Assembly (NCBI GenBank): GCA_000934455.1 | Contig: KN884927.1 | Coordinates: 6,510 to 70,509, forward strand | Source of the DNA: Apostichopus parvimensis | Lineage: Eukaryota > Echinodermata > Holothuroidea > Aspidochirotida > Stichopodidae | Length of the DNA: 64,000 bases | Direction of reading: 5' to 3' | Part shown: positions 49,750 through 63,930 of the stretch, one piece after another | How positions within the stretch are numbered: position 1 is the first letter of the stretch | Layout of the letters: every line of letters begins with the position of its first letter | Made by a program: the position numbers and the translations under genes | Notes under the pieces: generated by a model | The model's input: the letters and a program-made list of their open reading frames with translations, nothing else | Told to the model about the DNA's origin: nothing | The model's database searches: none

Positions 49750-49965
49750 AATACGTAATGGGACGTAAGCCGTTTTGCAACATAGCAACGAGTGGACATA
49801 AGACCTTTTGCAACTGAACGACTTATGCACTGGTATTTTAATGTGGGAAAGAAGCCTTTATGCAGCTAATGATTTATACTGCCGTATAGGTATGGCAATG
49901 AGCTATAACTTGGTATGTCAAACTCAATTTGGTAAAAAGTGGGATATAAGACCTTTGGCATATGA
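49750..49965 (+). repeat. Degenerate repeat of a GGGACATAAGACCTTTTGCA motif
   Basis: Four variants occur at about 49757, 49792, 49841 and 49939 (for example TGGACATAAGACCTTTTGCA and GGGATATAAGACCTTTGGCA), with spacings that are not constant. Nothing coding. Confidence 0.5.
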
Positions 49966-49969
49966 GCTC

Positions 49970-51825
49970 TTCATTTACAGTTACTGGATAGGCATTGGCT
50001 AGAATAAACATGTAAAAGTTATGATATCGTTACAAACGAGAATGGTATAGGCCTTCTTTCGTCAACAAATGGCCTAACATTACTAGTTGGGCTGAGGATA
50101 AATAAGTAAATATCCTAATTAATATAGTATATGCTGATAGTGATGGTGGGTTTGCCAGGTCTGGAGCAGCCTCCCTGATTTATTTGAGTAATATAACTTC
50201 CATTCTGAATATTTTGCTTGTGTGCCTACCAATATTACAACAACAAACAATAATTGTATGTTCTTGTTTATCTTTTTTTGCCAACCTGCAGGAGCCGTTC
50301 TAATCTAAATTAGTAAATGCTAATAGTGACTGATATGCTACACGCAGATGCAGAACGAACTTGTTTAGAATGCTAGCCAATCTAAATGGCAATGGTTCCA
50401 CGATAGTTAAAATACTAGGCCTAGCCTATGCCCCTAGGACTATATCACTGTTCAAAAGAACCAGTAAAAACTTGATTTTCCAATTTCAAACCCTCAAAAT
50501 GATGGCATGCTGTTTATTGCTGGCTTAGGCCTTATTTATAAAGACATATATGTCTAAGCTAGTCATGCGTAGGCTATTTTGGATGTTTACTAAAGTCAAG
50601 AGTTCAGGGTATATATAATTTAGATATATTTGTTTTTGTATCTTACATCGCTGTGGCTGTTACATTTGCTGCGTATTCGCAGGCATGAAATAGCCGTAGA
50701 AAAGCGTATATGCCTAATTGACAACGTTATCTTGCTCGATGGAAATATCTAATTCACTGTATATTGTATTATCACTGGGAAAGGAATTTTAACCAGTTAC
50801 TCTGACCTATGGTAGCCTATTACTTGTGCACAGGCTACTAATTCACCCAATATTCAAGTCAATCATTTTTTTTTAAACGAACACCCCTGTCACTGCGCCA
50901 GATCTATACACTTCACTGAGCCCAACTTAAGGTAACTCTCAACCAATGGTGTATGTATATACAGAACGTATTGACGGTAATGATTTATAATAGAAACTAT
51001 TAGGTTGCGTAGCTGTCAAAATGAAAGTTACTCAAATTGAAGTGCTTATTAGTACTTGGCATATTCTCCGACATGAACTATTAAGCTTTAGCTGTGTTCC
51101 TGGAAGTCTAGGCCGCCTGGCTACAGTAGGCCAATCAATCCTATGTAATGCTGTGCACTGTTGCTAATTTGCCCGTTATGCGGTCGAAAAACAGTGCACA
51201 CTGACTGCTTATTCTTCAGATTCTCGATTCAGTTTTAACAATTAAGTACACTCCTGTTAATTGCATCATCTCTTAAACACTTCAATGAGAACAATGTGAC
51301 TTACAGAATTATGATTGTGATCATATTTATGATTGTGTCATGATTTGATCATAAAAACACAGAAAATTTGCTGTGCTTTTATAGTTTGCTGCATGGCATT
51401 TAAGTGATATGGTAGCAATGGTTAATGTTCATTGCTATATTAACGTCCCTGCCCACCCACTGTTGGCGGTGATGAATGCCACAATGTGATTCTTTTCATG
51501 TCGCCACCATTAATGCATTGGTACAATATTATATACTAATGTTTTAAAACGAGCTGTCTGACGACATAGCTAATGCAGTAGGGCTGCTTTTACTCTAAGA
51601 AACAAATAAAGTCGATATTAGTAGTGATCCTTTTTTTTAATTCTTCTTTTCGATGCACCTTTTTTTCAATGCCACAGCCAATGTAATAGTGCCAATTACA
51701 GTGGATCAAAATAATTTAAACGTTGCAAAAAGCCAATAAGTTACTTTAGTTATTGTCTTTTTGTAGCATTTCTCATTTTGGAGCAAAACCTGATTTTTAA
51801 ACCCTCCGGTTTTATTTTATTCTTT
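49970..51825. other. Intergenic, no gene seen
   Basis: No supported exon, RNA gene or clear repeat. Confidence 0.5.
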
Positions 51826-51830
51826 CCACG

Positions 51831-51936
51831 GAAAATGAAGTTGATGAGGAAACGTTCATGTTTTTAGACTCAGAGCTGATGAAAGAGCTTATTCGTAAGG
51901 TTGGACCACGTATGAAGTTCATCCTAAAATTGAAAG
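51831..51936 (+). CDS. Orphan SAM-domain-like exon
   Basis: The plus strand reads ENEVDEETFMFLDSELMKEL, then IRKVGPRMKFILKLK, followed by a GTATTA donor. This is the typical second half of a SAM domain (acidic, LLxLxxxxLKEL, xxGPRxKFxxxxKxL). The expected acceptor directly before it reads TCTTTCCACG instead of an AG, so splicing is doubtful and the piece may be a relic. SAM domains mediate protein-protein and sometimes RNA binding. No partner exon found upstream or downstream. Confidence 0.45.
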
Positions 51937-51939
51937 GTA

Positions 51940-54900
51940 TTACATTTATACTTGTAATCAACAAATGGAATATCTATGTCCTAAGTGTGGAAACATTGTA
52001 AGAGGGAATCACAGTAAAATAATATGGTATATTCAATCTGTACATACTATAGTTTATGGTGGTGTGTTTACAGAGCTGATACAAAACTCCTCCCAAACTG
52101 AAACTTGGTCAGAAGGTGCTATTTGATGGACTTTGTGTAAAGATTTTGCCATGGGTATTGTATTAACAAGGAATGGTTTCGTGGACTTGCAAACTCCACG
52201 GGTATTCGGACCATCAACTCTAATTAAAAAATAAAGTTGTGACTTTGGTTGAAAGTCAAATTGTCAAAACTAGTTTTCTTGCAACAATTCCAAAGAGTTT
52301 TGGTTTGTTTAAATTTGTAAATATGAATTTTAGAAATGGGATCACATTTTCTTGCCTTTACTCTTTGCTTTGCAAGTGAGAAATAATTCACAAACTATCA
52401 CTGCATTCTTGTTTATCACTGCATTCTTTTTATTGTGTTCACTATTTCTTTACTGCAGATTGTAACCAACTTGACAGAGTTCCTGTCTAAGGTTAGCCAG
52501 ACGCAACTATTTATTTTAATCATAGGAGAGCAAAGAAGGAACCCAGAACAACAGTTTGTGATAGTAGAAAGGATGGCAATACCAGCTAGTTTGCTGGTCA
52601 AGGCATTGGATCTCTGTATTAAATTGTTTTGTGTATTGGACCTTTCCTACACTTGGGAGTCTAATCACGTGTGGGATTTCATTTAAAAGACATTTACAAG
52701 GAGAAGGGGAGGCTAAGGTCAACACAAAGTGTCTTGGCCTTGAAGAATGTTGTATCATTCACTGCGGAAACTTGAGATGTAAAACAGGTTGCTTACGGCC
52801 ATGAAATACCTGGAAAGTCATTGAATTTTACTATTTCATTTACGGCATTGAAAATCATGATATTGTGTTAACTAGCTTTAATGGTCATGGGAAGTCAACA
52901 TTTATGAAAAAATATATTGAATGTAATTTTTAATTCTTATTCTTTTTCTTTGTTAGGGCGATATTCGCAATTCAATGTGCGTTTTACATTACCTCTCCCA
53001 TATTATGATCCAGTTAAGCTTAGTTTTAATTAAATTTATTACAAATATTTTTAAGAGGGTATATATATACAACACTATATTTAACAACATAAGAGTATTT
53101 GTTAGAGCAACCTTCAACTAACTATGTAAATGATATTTAACGCGAGACATGATGATGTTAACTTCCTTAAACAATGAAGAAAAGAGAATTCATGTAATAC
53201 ACCATGAAGAATATCTCTAGTAGAGTTTACTGTAAATTACACGTCTGTCATTGAACTGACCAGAGAATAAACTATAAATTTACTAGTTGTAGAAATACGT
53301 TCAAGAAGGGTTGAAGTTCTCGTTTGGTCCATGTTTCCCTGAGCGATGTAATTATGTATTATTCATATCAGATTGAAAATGTCTCCTTATTTGCCCTTGA
53401 ATCGTCACAATTTGTGTGTAGAAATTTCTCTGGTTCTGTCGAGACTGTATATTTTCAATGTCAGTCTCGTTCACTCCACAATTGTCTTCTTTGTTCACGT
53501 GAGATTTACACAATTTCACCATGAATAAAAAGCCGTTTCACACTTCCTGCACAGTTCAAACAAATGCCAAATTAAGTTAATAGTATGTAGCTCTACCACG
53601 TCACTCAGTTTTATGTAGGGTACAGCTAGGACTAGGGCTTCACTGTGCAAATCGGGGGGTGGGGGCGTTTTGATTCCACTCCTAATTTAATACAAACGTA
53701 GCTAACGTATATTATAAACTTATTGTTGAACATAGTCAATAACGACAATAAATAAGGTTGCTCTGTGTTTCCTAAAACCACATATCCCCAAACTTCAAAG
53801 TCAGTAACAGATCAAAAATAACAACTTGTATAAATAACTAACTTTGAAACTTGTCTACGATAATTTCCATAGCTTATTATGTGATAAGGCACTACCTGTA
53901 ATAGTGAATATCGTTTTCTTTTATGTAATCGTATCGGTTTACATATATAATGGAAGCACACGACGTGTGGTGTGTAATAAATGGTTTATTTCGATTTTTA
54001 ATATATACGTGTAATAAGTTGCTGTCTATATCACCCAAGTCTGGAACCATTGCAGCCGATGTACTATATGCCACGCCACGACTGAATGAATAATTATAAC
54101 AGAATTTCTATGCGATTGTCTCAGTTACCCTGGGCGATGAATTCTAGTGCTGGTTTGTTTATCTAATCGATTTAGAAATACTACCTAAATGAAATTTTTG
54201 TTCGCTACCGTCACACATCGTTGACTATGGCAAACTGCACACAAAATGAAGGAATCGGTTGTGGTAAGCAGGATTGTATTCACATTCCCAGTTCTCAAAA
54301 GTATTTATCTTACAGTATAGACTGAAAGAGGAAGTTCAAATGACTATGACGGGTAGAGTTGAAGATTTAATTTAATCAGTATTAGTCTTTAAGGACAAAT
54401 TTTAAGTTAACATTTCTGAAAACCTATATTTTCCCCGTCGTCTGCTATTCAAGCTATTTATACATATAACAAAACTATGCACTGGATTACGATCAAAATA
54501 GTGGGATATCTGATCAAAACAGGGTATTGGTGGATTTAGGCCAATCATTTTTACCTTAGATACATGAAAACGTAACTTAAACCATACTGTGCCATGTATT
54601 TACAATCGCTTAAACCACTGGACCAGAAAAGTGGTACGTCCGCATTTTCCAAATTACAATTATATGCCTAAATTGATGATTACTCTGCAGTTATGCCAAA
54701 GTGTTGCTTAAAGGAATGCTGTATTGGCCCTAAATATGCCAGAATTTCACTTTGCTCGAAATTCTTAAAATATGTTTATTACTACCCTGGAGGAAATTTA
54801 CCTTACTGGAACATTCAATCATCTCGTGTCATCATTTGTAATGAATGAGCACAATTTGAAGGGTTATTACACTCATACAGTCCTTTTTAAAAACTTCTAG

Positions 54901-57900
54901 CAATTAAAGTGGCCAGAATTTAGGGCCTATACAGACTACCTTTAAACTTGTTCATGTTTAATTTGTCCAGACAGAGTGACTTTAACTAAACTTAACCTTC
55001 ACCGCATGCTATGGACAGCCTGTACAATTAGAACAGCTTGAGAATTTACCTGTTTCCATAATCCAGTTACAGGAATGATATGGAGACTTGTTTGTAGGTA
55101 TACAGGACAATAACGCTTTGACATCCTTTTGAATATACCTTGTTACAACAGCGTTGATAGTCTTCCAATAGAATCTAGACATAATATGTTGTCTATGCCA
55201 AGATGGGCAACTTCAAAGAGATAAGAAAATGCTTGATCAAGGATATATCATGTTTTTTTGCCCCCCCCCCCAAAAAAAACACACACATATAATGGCTGCA
55301 TAATTGGTAGTTCTAGCTTAAGTGCCACTAACAATGCATTACAACTCTATATCATTGTTTGAAATGGAATATTCCCATCATTGTACATATTGCATGGCCA
55401 CTATTGTGGTATATATATTTATTAAGTTTTCTTCTGCAGTGAGGTTTTGGGCACGTAGAGAATGGAACACCTAAAAAAGTACTATCAGGCCTTCAATATC
55501 TTCCCAACTACAATCAATGCACGTGAATTTGTTACGTACAGTGTTAGTGTGACTTTCCTCTAGAAGTAGGCTATGCTATTTGCTATAATCCATTAATTGC
55601 ATTTGATATTGTCCCATGCATGCAGACCAGACTATCTCTTTAAGCTTTAGCGATATGATTTGGTTATGCTTGTTAATGTATATGATAGGCAGGGCCATAA
55701 AAGGAGGACATTTATGAATTTTTCACCAACAATTTGTTACGACAATTGGGTAAACAAAACGAAAAAATGTCCTAACCACTTCGTTCATGCACTAACAACT
55801 TTGCGCAAGCATACAACTGATTATAATGTTGCATATGTAATCGCTTGAGTTCTTGCGAATGAGTTTTTTACGACTAACCATCGTGGTAATAGTATATCAT
55901 GGTTTGTGCACCAATCAGACCTACAGTAAGGTCCTGGTTTTTGTTTAAACTGTGGAATGACCGTTCTCCATTTAACATCATATTTAATTACATAATTCAG
56001 ACTTCTCTGGGTGATTTAGCAAAATACGATATCAATTTATTCTAGGCCAGGACATAAATGCTTAAATTAAGTTACGCAGAATGAAACATAAAAAAAATAA
56101 AAAAACATTTCATATCTAGACTTGTTAACCCTATATAGGCTAGAGCTACCGTGCTGTTGTTTCATATCCAGAAGCAGGTGTGAAGGTTGACGAAAACATG
56201 AAAAATAATTGCAATATACTCTGTAATGTATAAATAACCTTACGTAAATGTGGTCATCACTGTGCAAATAGAGGATAAGCGTTTCCCACGTGTGAACTAA
56301 CACAGGCCTAGCACAAACATCATCTTTCCTACGAAACGGCCTGGGCAAACCACAGGCACAGCCTGTATCCTAAACTGTTAGTTATAGACATTACATCAGA
56401 TGCCACTAGAAGGAGCTGCCTCGATTTGGGCGAGCTGAGAAGCCCTCGATAGCGAAAATTTCCTTCAATTTTGGCTTTGTCTTCGTAAGATCTATCCCTC
56501 TTTCATTTTTGTGAAACAACTTAGATAGCTCTCATCTCTTAGAATATCGGCAATTTTTCTCACGTATTCTGCTAATTTTTCCATTTTTAGTTGTCGCAAG
56601 GCACTATCGATCAACTTTCTGCGAAATATGCGGAAGCCGCAATGCGACAAATTTGCTAATAATACGGATACTGCCTGAGTTTATTACTACTTATTTTTTG
56701 CTACTCTAACGTACCTGCTAGGGAGGACATTGTGTTCAGGGGGACACAATTTACAACAAAATATACGACGAATAAATAATAGCCCTCTTCGTTAAACCAT
56801 AGCATATACTGTTCGGGGAGACCGTCTGTACCAACTGGCCTTATACAATAGGTCCGGGGAGACCAAATGTACCAGTAAATCTAGTATAAATTGTCCTAGG
56901 GGGACTAGGACAGTATATACTGAAGATGGGATATATGCGACAGTTTGTACTGCTACACCGGCAGCGGACCACAGCGAAATAAAATCACTTATTCGTGCGT
57001 GTTATGGAATTTAAGCTGTAAAGTTTATATGCATTAATTATTTTACTACGTGAAAGACGAAATGAAATGGAGTAAGTAAGAATAGTGCATAGTCACTGGT
57101 GAATATACAACTGGCTTTTGTATTTATTTCTACTAAAGCTTGCGAGGCTTAACAAACAACAAAATCACGATTGACTGGTTCTTGCATAGTTTCAATCAGT
57201 TCTCACCATTTGCAAATGATCGGGTAAAAGTGGATTTTTAATTTAAGTCTTAAACTGTTAGTTGTGTTGTCAAATAAATTAGTAAATCACTGTTAGAGGT
57301 GACTCCTGCTGCATTCTATGATATTTATATCTAATCATAGAGAACCGTTCCGTAATCGTAATTCGTAGCAATATTCGAAGAGAATGTTAGCATGCCCCAA
57401 ACAACAAATGGTATATTCCATATGCGTAATAAGACTGAGCAATGCAAAACGTCACCATTATTTATAGAAATTGTCACACGCAATTGCACAGCAACACTAA
57501 TTTGCATATTTTCAGTAGCGAATCGTTACCTTATACGGCCATAGTATTTTTCGTAGTGCCCCGAATATAAAGCGTTGTTGGAATAAAAGGAAACGTGTAA
57601 CCCGGAAGGCAGTAAGGGTGAGAACTACTTGTTTGGAACTGTCTAGTAACCTCGTTTGGTCACATATACAAGTTTTAAGTTATATATACCTCAACAAACT
57701 TCATAAGTTTCTAAAGTTTGGAAAAGTTTTGGAAGCTTTGTGAGCCTATATGTTAACTTTCGCCTTGCTTTGCCTGGATATCTAAATATTAACACTTTGA
57801 CAAACGATCGTTTGCCCTTCTGGATATGTAAGCATTTGAGACACTGTTAGATGTAATTTAAAAAGAAAACGACGACGGAAATTCAGCAGAATGTCTTTAT

Positions 57901-58515
57901 GAGCCGATGCGAGTAGTTTGGATATTGAGGGAAGTGAAAGTCCAATAATAAAGACATGATTAAAAACGGATTACGTGAAGTTTGTTCCGATTCAAATTTG
58001 TCAACTTCAGTTGGATTGTTACAAACTTCGGTATTTCACATATACTATTCGTTATATGTTACAATACCTGGATTTTTTTTTGTGTCCGTGGATCAACGAC
58101 ATTGAAATGAAAAAGCACATTTATCCAGTGTCTTATAACTTTTATCAAATGATACTCTGACAAGTTACATCAGTGAAGGTAAGATCGTATATTATCATTA
58201 ATCTACTTTTTCTGGGGCTTGGCATATCACGATTATCATAAAAGTCCCCACCAAAGATATCAATGAGGTAAACAAACCATGAAAAATGTTCGAAGAAAGA
58301 ACAATTTGTCAACTATGGCAAGACTGATATCAATTCATTTTAATGCTCCCTCGAAACATTGCAAACTGAAATAAATGAGTACTCCCTTTTAATACCAAAA
58401 GACATATCATAAACATTAACATTCAGGTAAAAAAAACAGACATTTGCAAAAAATGTGCGATTGGTTATGAGCCGTCGTTTACGAACGTAGTTAATAAGGT
58501 GTTGATGTTGGGATG
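51940..58515. other. Intergenic, no gene seen
   Basis: Only short frames without support. At 56815-56935 a loose repeat of GGGGAGACC...TGTACC, then CCTAGGGGGACTAGGACAG, is visible. A C-run plus A-run lies at about 55261-55278. Confidence 0.5.
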
Positions 58516-58519
58516 GTGA

Positions 58520-58805
58520 ATCCTGCATATTTAATCCAGCATGGTGGATTCCGCATAGCTATCCAGCATAGTGGATCCAACATAGTGGATTCAACATAGT
58601 GGATCCAGCATAGTGGATCGCACAAAGTAAAAAGTGCATACTGTATCGTTTACAGTGGATCGTGTATAGTGATTACTACAAAGATAATCCTGTATAGTGT
58701 ATCAGGTATTGTGGATTGTAATAGCGGATCGTGCATAGACGATTTGTTATATTGGATGTTGTATAGTGGATCCTGTATAGCACCTCGTGTATAGTGGATC
58801 CACGG
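58520..58805 (+). repeat. Minisatellite, unit about 15 bp (GCATAGTGGATCC-like)
   Basis: Repeats such as CAACATAGTGGATTC, CAGCATAGTGGATCG and TGTATAGTGGATCC occur over about 285 bp. Copies are tight at 58560-58620 and looser afterwards, with GTGGATC or GTGTATC kept as the core. Confidence 0.85.
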
Positions 58806-58809
58806 ATAC

Positions 58810-60005
58810 TATCACCACATCGGGCTAAAATATTGTTGTGTTTTCAGTGCGTTGCAATATGTTATTATTATGTTATTTTCTTGGTGCAAATAGCCAGGGG
58901 CGATATATTTTCCCATGCCCTGTTTGACATTTTCATATTGACTCTAGCTCACAAAAAAACAACATAATTGTTATCGCAATCATGATTGTAATCATCATTG
59001 AATGGTTATCATCATTACAAGAATTGTCTGGTGGCCCAAAGAATTTACCTTAAAAAATGATAACTAATTTTCCAAACATGTTGTCAAAGTATGTATACAG
59101 ATTAATTTCTTCCTTAATTTTCGGTAAAATTTCTAATAAATTAGATATGTTTTCAAAATCTCCTTAAGCCGCCATATTTATGTAGTAGATCGGTGGTTAC
59201 GTGTCTTTGTGTAACACAAGATAAGTTTTAACAGCAGACTCTTTGTTGTTTATACATCGCGCTATACAGCTCCAACGCGAAGAATGTTCGCATGTATGCT
59301 ACTCTAACGTTTACAATCGGACAGTTCTGCGAAGCCTAAGCTTTTTCGGTACTATATTCTGTTCTGACATCGATTCCGCCAAGTTTCATCTTTCGGTGTT
59401 TCGAATACTTTTCAGGTCTCCTTTTACTGTAAATTTGATCAGTGAATTTTATTTCAGCGATTTCGAAGAACAGTTTATGAACTGTGGTTTAACTGTGAGA
59501 GTATATTATGTGCAACGCTATAGTATACCAACTGGGCATGGTACAATAGGCTACATACGTTCGCGGTATGTACGTTAGAGGCAATCACCTCTGCTTGTAC
59601 ACGTGAGAGTGTATTTGCTGCGGAAATGGGAGTGCTAACTGTTTTGCCTATTTGCCTGCACTACGTCAATCACCAAATTGATGCGTTCGAACAAACGGTA
59701 ATTCTAAAATCTACCACCAAACAATTCCTTTAAGTCTTCATAGCCACCGCTATCACCGTTACCGTCACCAACATTAACATCAACACCAATATCATTAATT
59801 CATTAATATGCTAATGTGTCAAATATATAATTGTTTGATTGCCTTTTCATTGTTCAGCAGCGATTCTCGGGGGTTACACATGGTGGGATGAACGAGTGTG
59901 ACCAGAACTCTATATCTTGCTACAGACCCAAAATGAAAGATATAAAATAAAGCGATTATATTCAATTGATATGCAATATTAATATGTGACTGCCAATTTA
60001 CAACA
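58810..60005. other. Intergenic, no gene seen
   Basis: A 111-codon open frame at 59243-59578 (+) has no recognisable domain. A low-complexity stretch of ATCACC/AACATC units lies at about 59740-59800. Confidence 0.5.
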
Positions 60006-60009
60006 ACAT

Positions 60010-60720
60010 ACGTGGTTACCATAGTAACCGAGGTAAAAGTTCAAGGGTTCAAAGGCCAATCAATATTTTTGAGTAATTCTGTGTCAAATGTGCTCTTTTA
60101 AAACTACTCAAGCTTGATAGGAACGTGTATCACGATGGGGACTCTCACAGAGAAACAATAATGTAATTTTGCTGTCAAACCAAGGTGTAATATTGAATAG
60201 ACAGGTATCATTACATTTTTAACAGTAAATACATATCAAACTATGTGGTTACTTTGGGCATTGGTTAAAATGTTTCAAATGGAAGAATTAGGTGTAACGA
60301 AGAGCATCAAAACGAATGGTATAGGTAGAATTAAGCAAATAGGGACTTTCTCTGCAAGAGCTCCATGGGAAAACGTTGAATTTAATTGAAATTGTCACAG
60401 ATGTAATGGGGTATGTCATGTACTATCAGATATGTCTTGATCATGTTTACTGAGTTGAAAGATCAATTCAGGTTCAAAAGTGAATGTGAAATTGAGGAAA
60501 CATGGACTTTTTGCCACAGCTCCATATGAAAGAATTGAATTGAGCTTTCACCGGATTATTGTGTGTATTACGTACTATCAAAATATGTGGTTGCCATGGT
60601 AACTGACTTGAAACACCAACTTAAGTTCAAAGGTAACTATGGAGGATTGTCAATTAAAGCAAACGTGAATTTTTGTTACAACTTCATATGAAGCCATCAT
60701 GAGTTTAACGGCTGGGTGGA
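60010..60720 (+). repeat. Degenerate tandem repeat, unit about 160 bp
   Basis: The AGCTCCATATGAAA-type phrase recurs at about 60356, 60518 and 60679. The GTGGTTGCCATGGTAACTGA-type phrase recurs at about 60012, 60244, 60443 (weak) and 60590. Three to four diverged units are present, directly followed by the 440-bp direct repeat. Confidence 0.65.
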
Positions 60721-60738
60721 CTTGTCAAAATACCTTAA

Positions 60739-61180
60739 AACAACAGCTAACAGGGGAATTGAGTAAAATGTCTTCTGATTGAAATTATGTATTCGAATTC
60801 TTCATTTCAATTTTCCGTAAAAAATCAATTTACCCGTAAAGATAAATAATAATAAAGAAATAAAGGCTGCAGCCCATGCAAATCTTTAAGAAGTCGCTTA
60901 ATCGTCACTTTAAACAAGCCAATTCGAAAAGGCGTTACAACGGCTTTACGTCATCAGTGTATACATTTAGTAACTGACGTTGCCATGCTATTTTATATGT
61001 AGTATGACCTCTGCCTCAGTTGGATAGTTATGAATAGATTTGTTATGTTACTACGTTAACTGAAGATATGACTCATACTTGAAAAAAATTCAAGTAAACG
61101 TTAACTGTTTATAAGGGTAAACAAAATACTCAAATCAGAACGTATGGCACATCAGTAATACGACATGTTTAAACGGGCGT
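60739..61180 (+). repeat. Direct repeat copy 1 (about 440 bp)
   Basis: Collinear with 63494-63930, offset near 2760 bp. Shared text includes TTTAAGAAGTC, TTAATCGTCACTTTAAACA, GCGTTACAACGGCTTT, AGTATGACCTCTGCCTC and GGATAGTTATGAATAGATTT. About 15-20% diverged by eye. No coding frame kept. Confidence 0.85.
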
Positions 61181-61184
61181 AAGA

Positions 61185-63490
61185 GGGATCTAACAGAAAC
61201 GAAAGAAAACCGCTGCGAGAGAACAAGAAATACCTGAACTATATTACTGTAGTCTATAGGCCTATGGATCCCCACCACGTTTCTGTCATACAAAAGCCAT
61301 TACATTTGAAATTAGAAATGTTATTAATACATTGGAACCACCTTCTACATATTTGCATTCTGGTTTTGCTATCACATGTGAGGCGTAGGAACTTTCACAT
61401 TTATGTTGGCATATGTAAAAATATGTGACACCTTCTTACAAATAATAACTTAAAGAAACTATAATGGATCCTTCACTGTCAATAATATTAATGAGTCGAC
61501 ATGGCTTAACATTAAATTCACAACATTCATGTTCGATATTCAACTTAGTACCATAAACCTTTCTCATTGAATATTACCAAAGCTTAATCACTTAAAGCTG
61601 CAATTATTGTTTGAAAAGTTTCTGCCACACATTTTATAGTTCTGTACTATGAACTACATCAACCAATGTCTCTCACCATGCATTGCAGTTATCTGTGAAT
61701 AATTAGCAGTCAAGACAATGTTCAGTGGCATTTGAAACAGGTATAAACCTATCTGTAATATTCAAAATTGATGGTTTGGTATAATTGCTTCATAATTGGT
61801 GTTTTTTTCTTCTGAGACTGCTGTAAGTGCCATGTCTATATATCATTAACATATTTGTGTCTTTTCAGCCGCAAAAAAAAGTTAGTATTGCATCATGTTT
61901 GCTGCCTCAACAGTACAATTGCAGCATCTTGATAAGTTTTGTGTTGACTGTTTGTAATAGAAAAAGGTGTCTGATGTAACTTATTACTACAATTTTTTGA
62001 AATAGTACATTGCTAGAGTAAAGACTCAGGCGTCTGAAATACCAAATTTAAACACATTTAACTCGTTTTTAAGAATATAGTTTTACTTTGATCACGTTAC
62101 ATATCCTCTGTTCATTGAATGACGAAATGTCCATGACTAACATTCATCGTCTGTTATCATTGTGACGTCAGAACCTCACCATTTTTATCAGAAGATGACA
62201 TAATGACATGGAAACAAATAGACGAACGTTTGCAATCTTGTTAAAGGATTGTTTAAACAATAGAGTACTATACACATCACTGTCAATGTTGAATTATTTT
62301 CCGAAATCATCAAATAGATCTCCTACATGACACATAGTCCCATATTGTACAAAAAAGTTAAACAAGAAACGTCTTCAAGGCGAATATGAATCACATTAAT
62401 GACATATGAGCATGAGCAAGAAGTTACCGGCTTACAATAAAATAATGAACCGGTTAATCCTCAAAATTGAACTGATTCGTTTTCATTGTCCCTCGTGGTT
62501 GCAGGTGTAGGAAAGATGTCTAACAGGCCAATAGGCTAAGAAAATCAAAAGTTATAATAATAGCGAAACAAGTAAAAGAAAAGAAACCATTTCTATATTA
62601 CGGAGTTTTGTTTCTGTTTCTGTTTTCGTAAAACGGTATATTTTTTACGCGTCTCCTGTGTTCAGATATTTGAGAACGTCGACGAAATTGTCAAAATCGA
62701 ATAGAAGCTTACAAAATCCTCTTAAATTTAAAGTTAAACTTTAATTGTATCATCAGTTATCATCATTTCGTACCCGCACTCATATGCTTAAGTATGGTAC
62801 TTCTACTCGATTCAAAGTACTTGGTACTCGTTTGTGACTTTAAGTACTTTAAGACTATTGATATAAAACCATGGATCTGTAAACAAAGCTCCATGGTAAA
62901 ACATACAGTTTCGTAATACTGGCGTTACAATAGGTAGTCGTTATATGTTTTCGAATTTTTTTTATTACTCTGTAATATCACCGTACTCATGCGTCTCTAC
63001 TCCAGCAGTATAGCCCATCACATTACCAAGTACAGTACATATAGGATGTACGAAGATGGAGAAAGCATAAGTGATGGACGTGCTAACGTACGGAACAATA
63101 CGTAGCATGTATATTGTAGTATTACTAGTACAATTAGACCCTCATTAACCCATTATTTTAAGACATTTTAAATTTGACAAACAATAACAATGCACAAGCA
63201 ATGTCTTTATATTCGACTGGTATATCATTTACGTATAATGACCACCGGGAGCAGTTGTATATATTAGGTTCTTGTATATTTCAAAAACAAAAGTACTCGG
63301 ATGAAATATTATTCTTACTCGGATTCTGCTGCGGGTTGAATATTAATAAGGTAAAACTGCTAAATTAAGTTTGTTCTGAACACTTCCTCATATAATCTTG
63401 AAGAAATCTTTAATCTTAGCCATGAAACAAATCAAACTTGCTAAGACTATAAGAAATATAGCCTGGGATTGGAGAAGGATCAAGCACAGT
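61185..63490. other. Intergenic, no gene seen
   Basis: A GTACTC/AAGTACTT-rich patch at about 62770-62855 is a small degenerate repeat. No exon supported. Confidence 0.5.
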
Positions 63491-63493
63491 TTT

Positions 63494-63930
63494 AACAACA
63501 ACTAACAGAGAAACTGGGTTATTTTTTTATGATTGAAATGATGTATTCAATTTTTTTATTCTTCATATGCAATCTTCGGTGATCTATCAATTTACCTTGA
63601 GATATAATAAAATAAAAAAATCAGTATGTAGCCCCGGTAAATCTTTAAGAAGTCACTTAATCGTCACTTTAAACAGGTCAATTCTAAAATGCGTTACAAC
63701 GGCTTTCACGTAAACAGTGTATACATTTAGTAACTGGCAATTCCCGGCTATTGTATATGCAGTATGACCTCTGCCTCGGTTGGATAGTTATGAATAGATT
63801 TGTTATGTTACTACGTTAACTGAATATATGACTCAAACTTGAACAAATATCCGAATAAAAGTTAACCGTATATAATACTCAAGTCCGAATGTAATGCACA
63901 TCAGTTGTACGACAGGTTTTAACACGGCTT
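63494..63930 (+). repeat. Direct repeat copy 2 (about 440 bp)
   Basis: Second copy of the element at 60739-61180, same orientation. The ends fade gradually, and no terminal repeats or target duplications are evident. Confidence 0.85.

Noticed and set aside
59243-59578. 111-codon open frame on the plus strand
   Set aside because: No recognisable motif, no neighbouring exons; composition like surrounding DNA.
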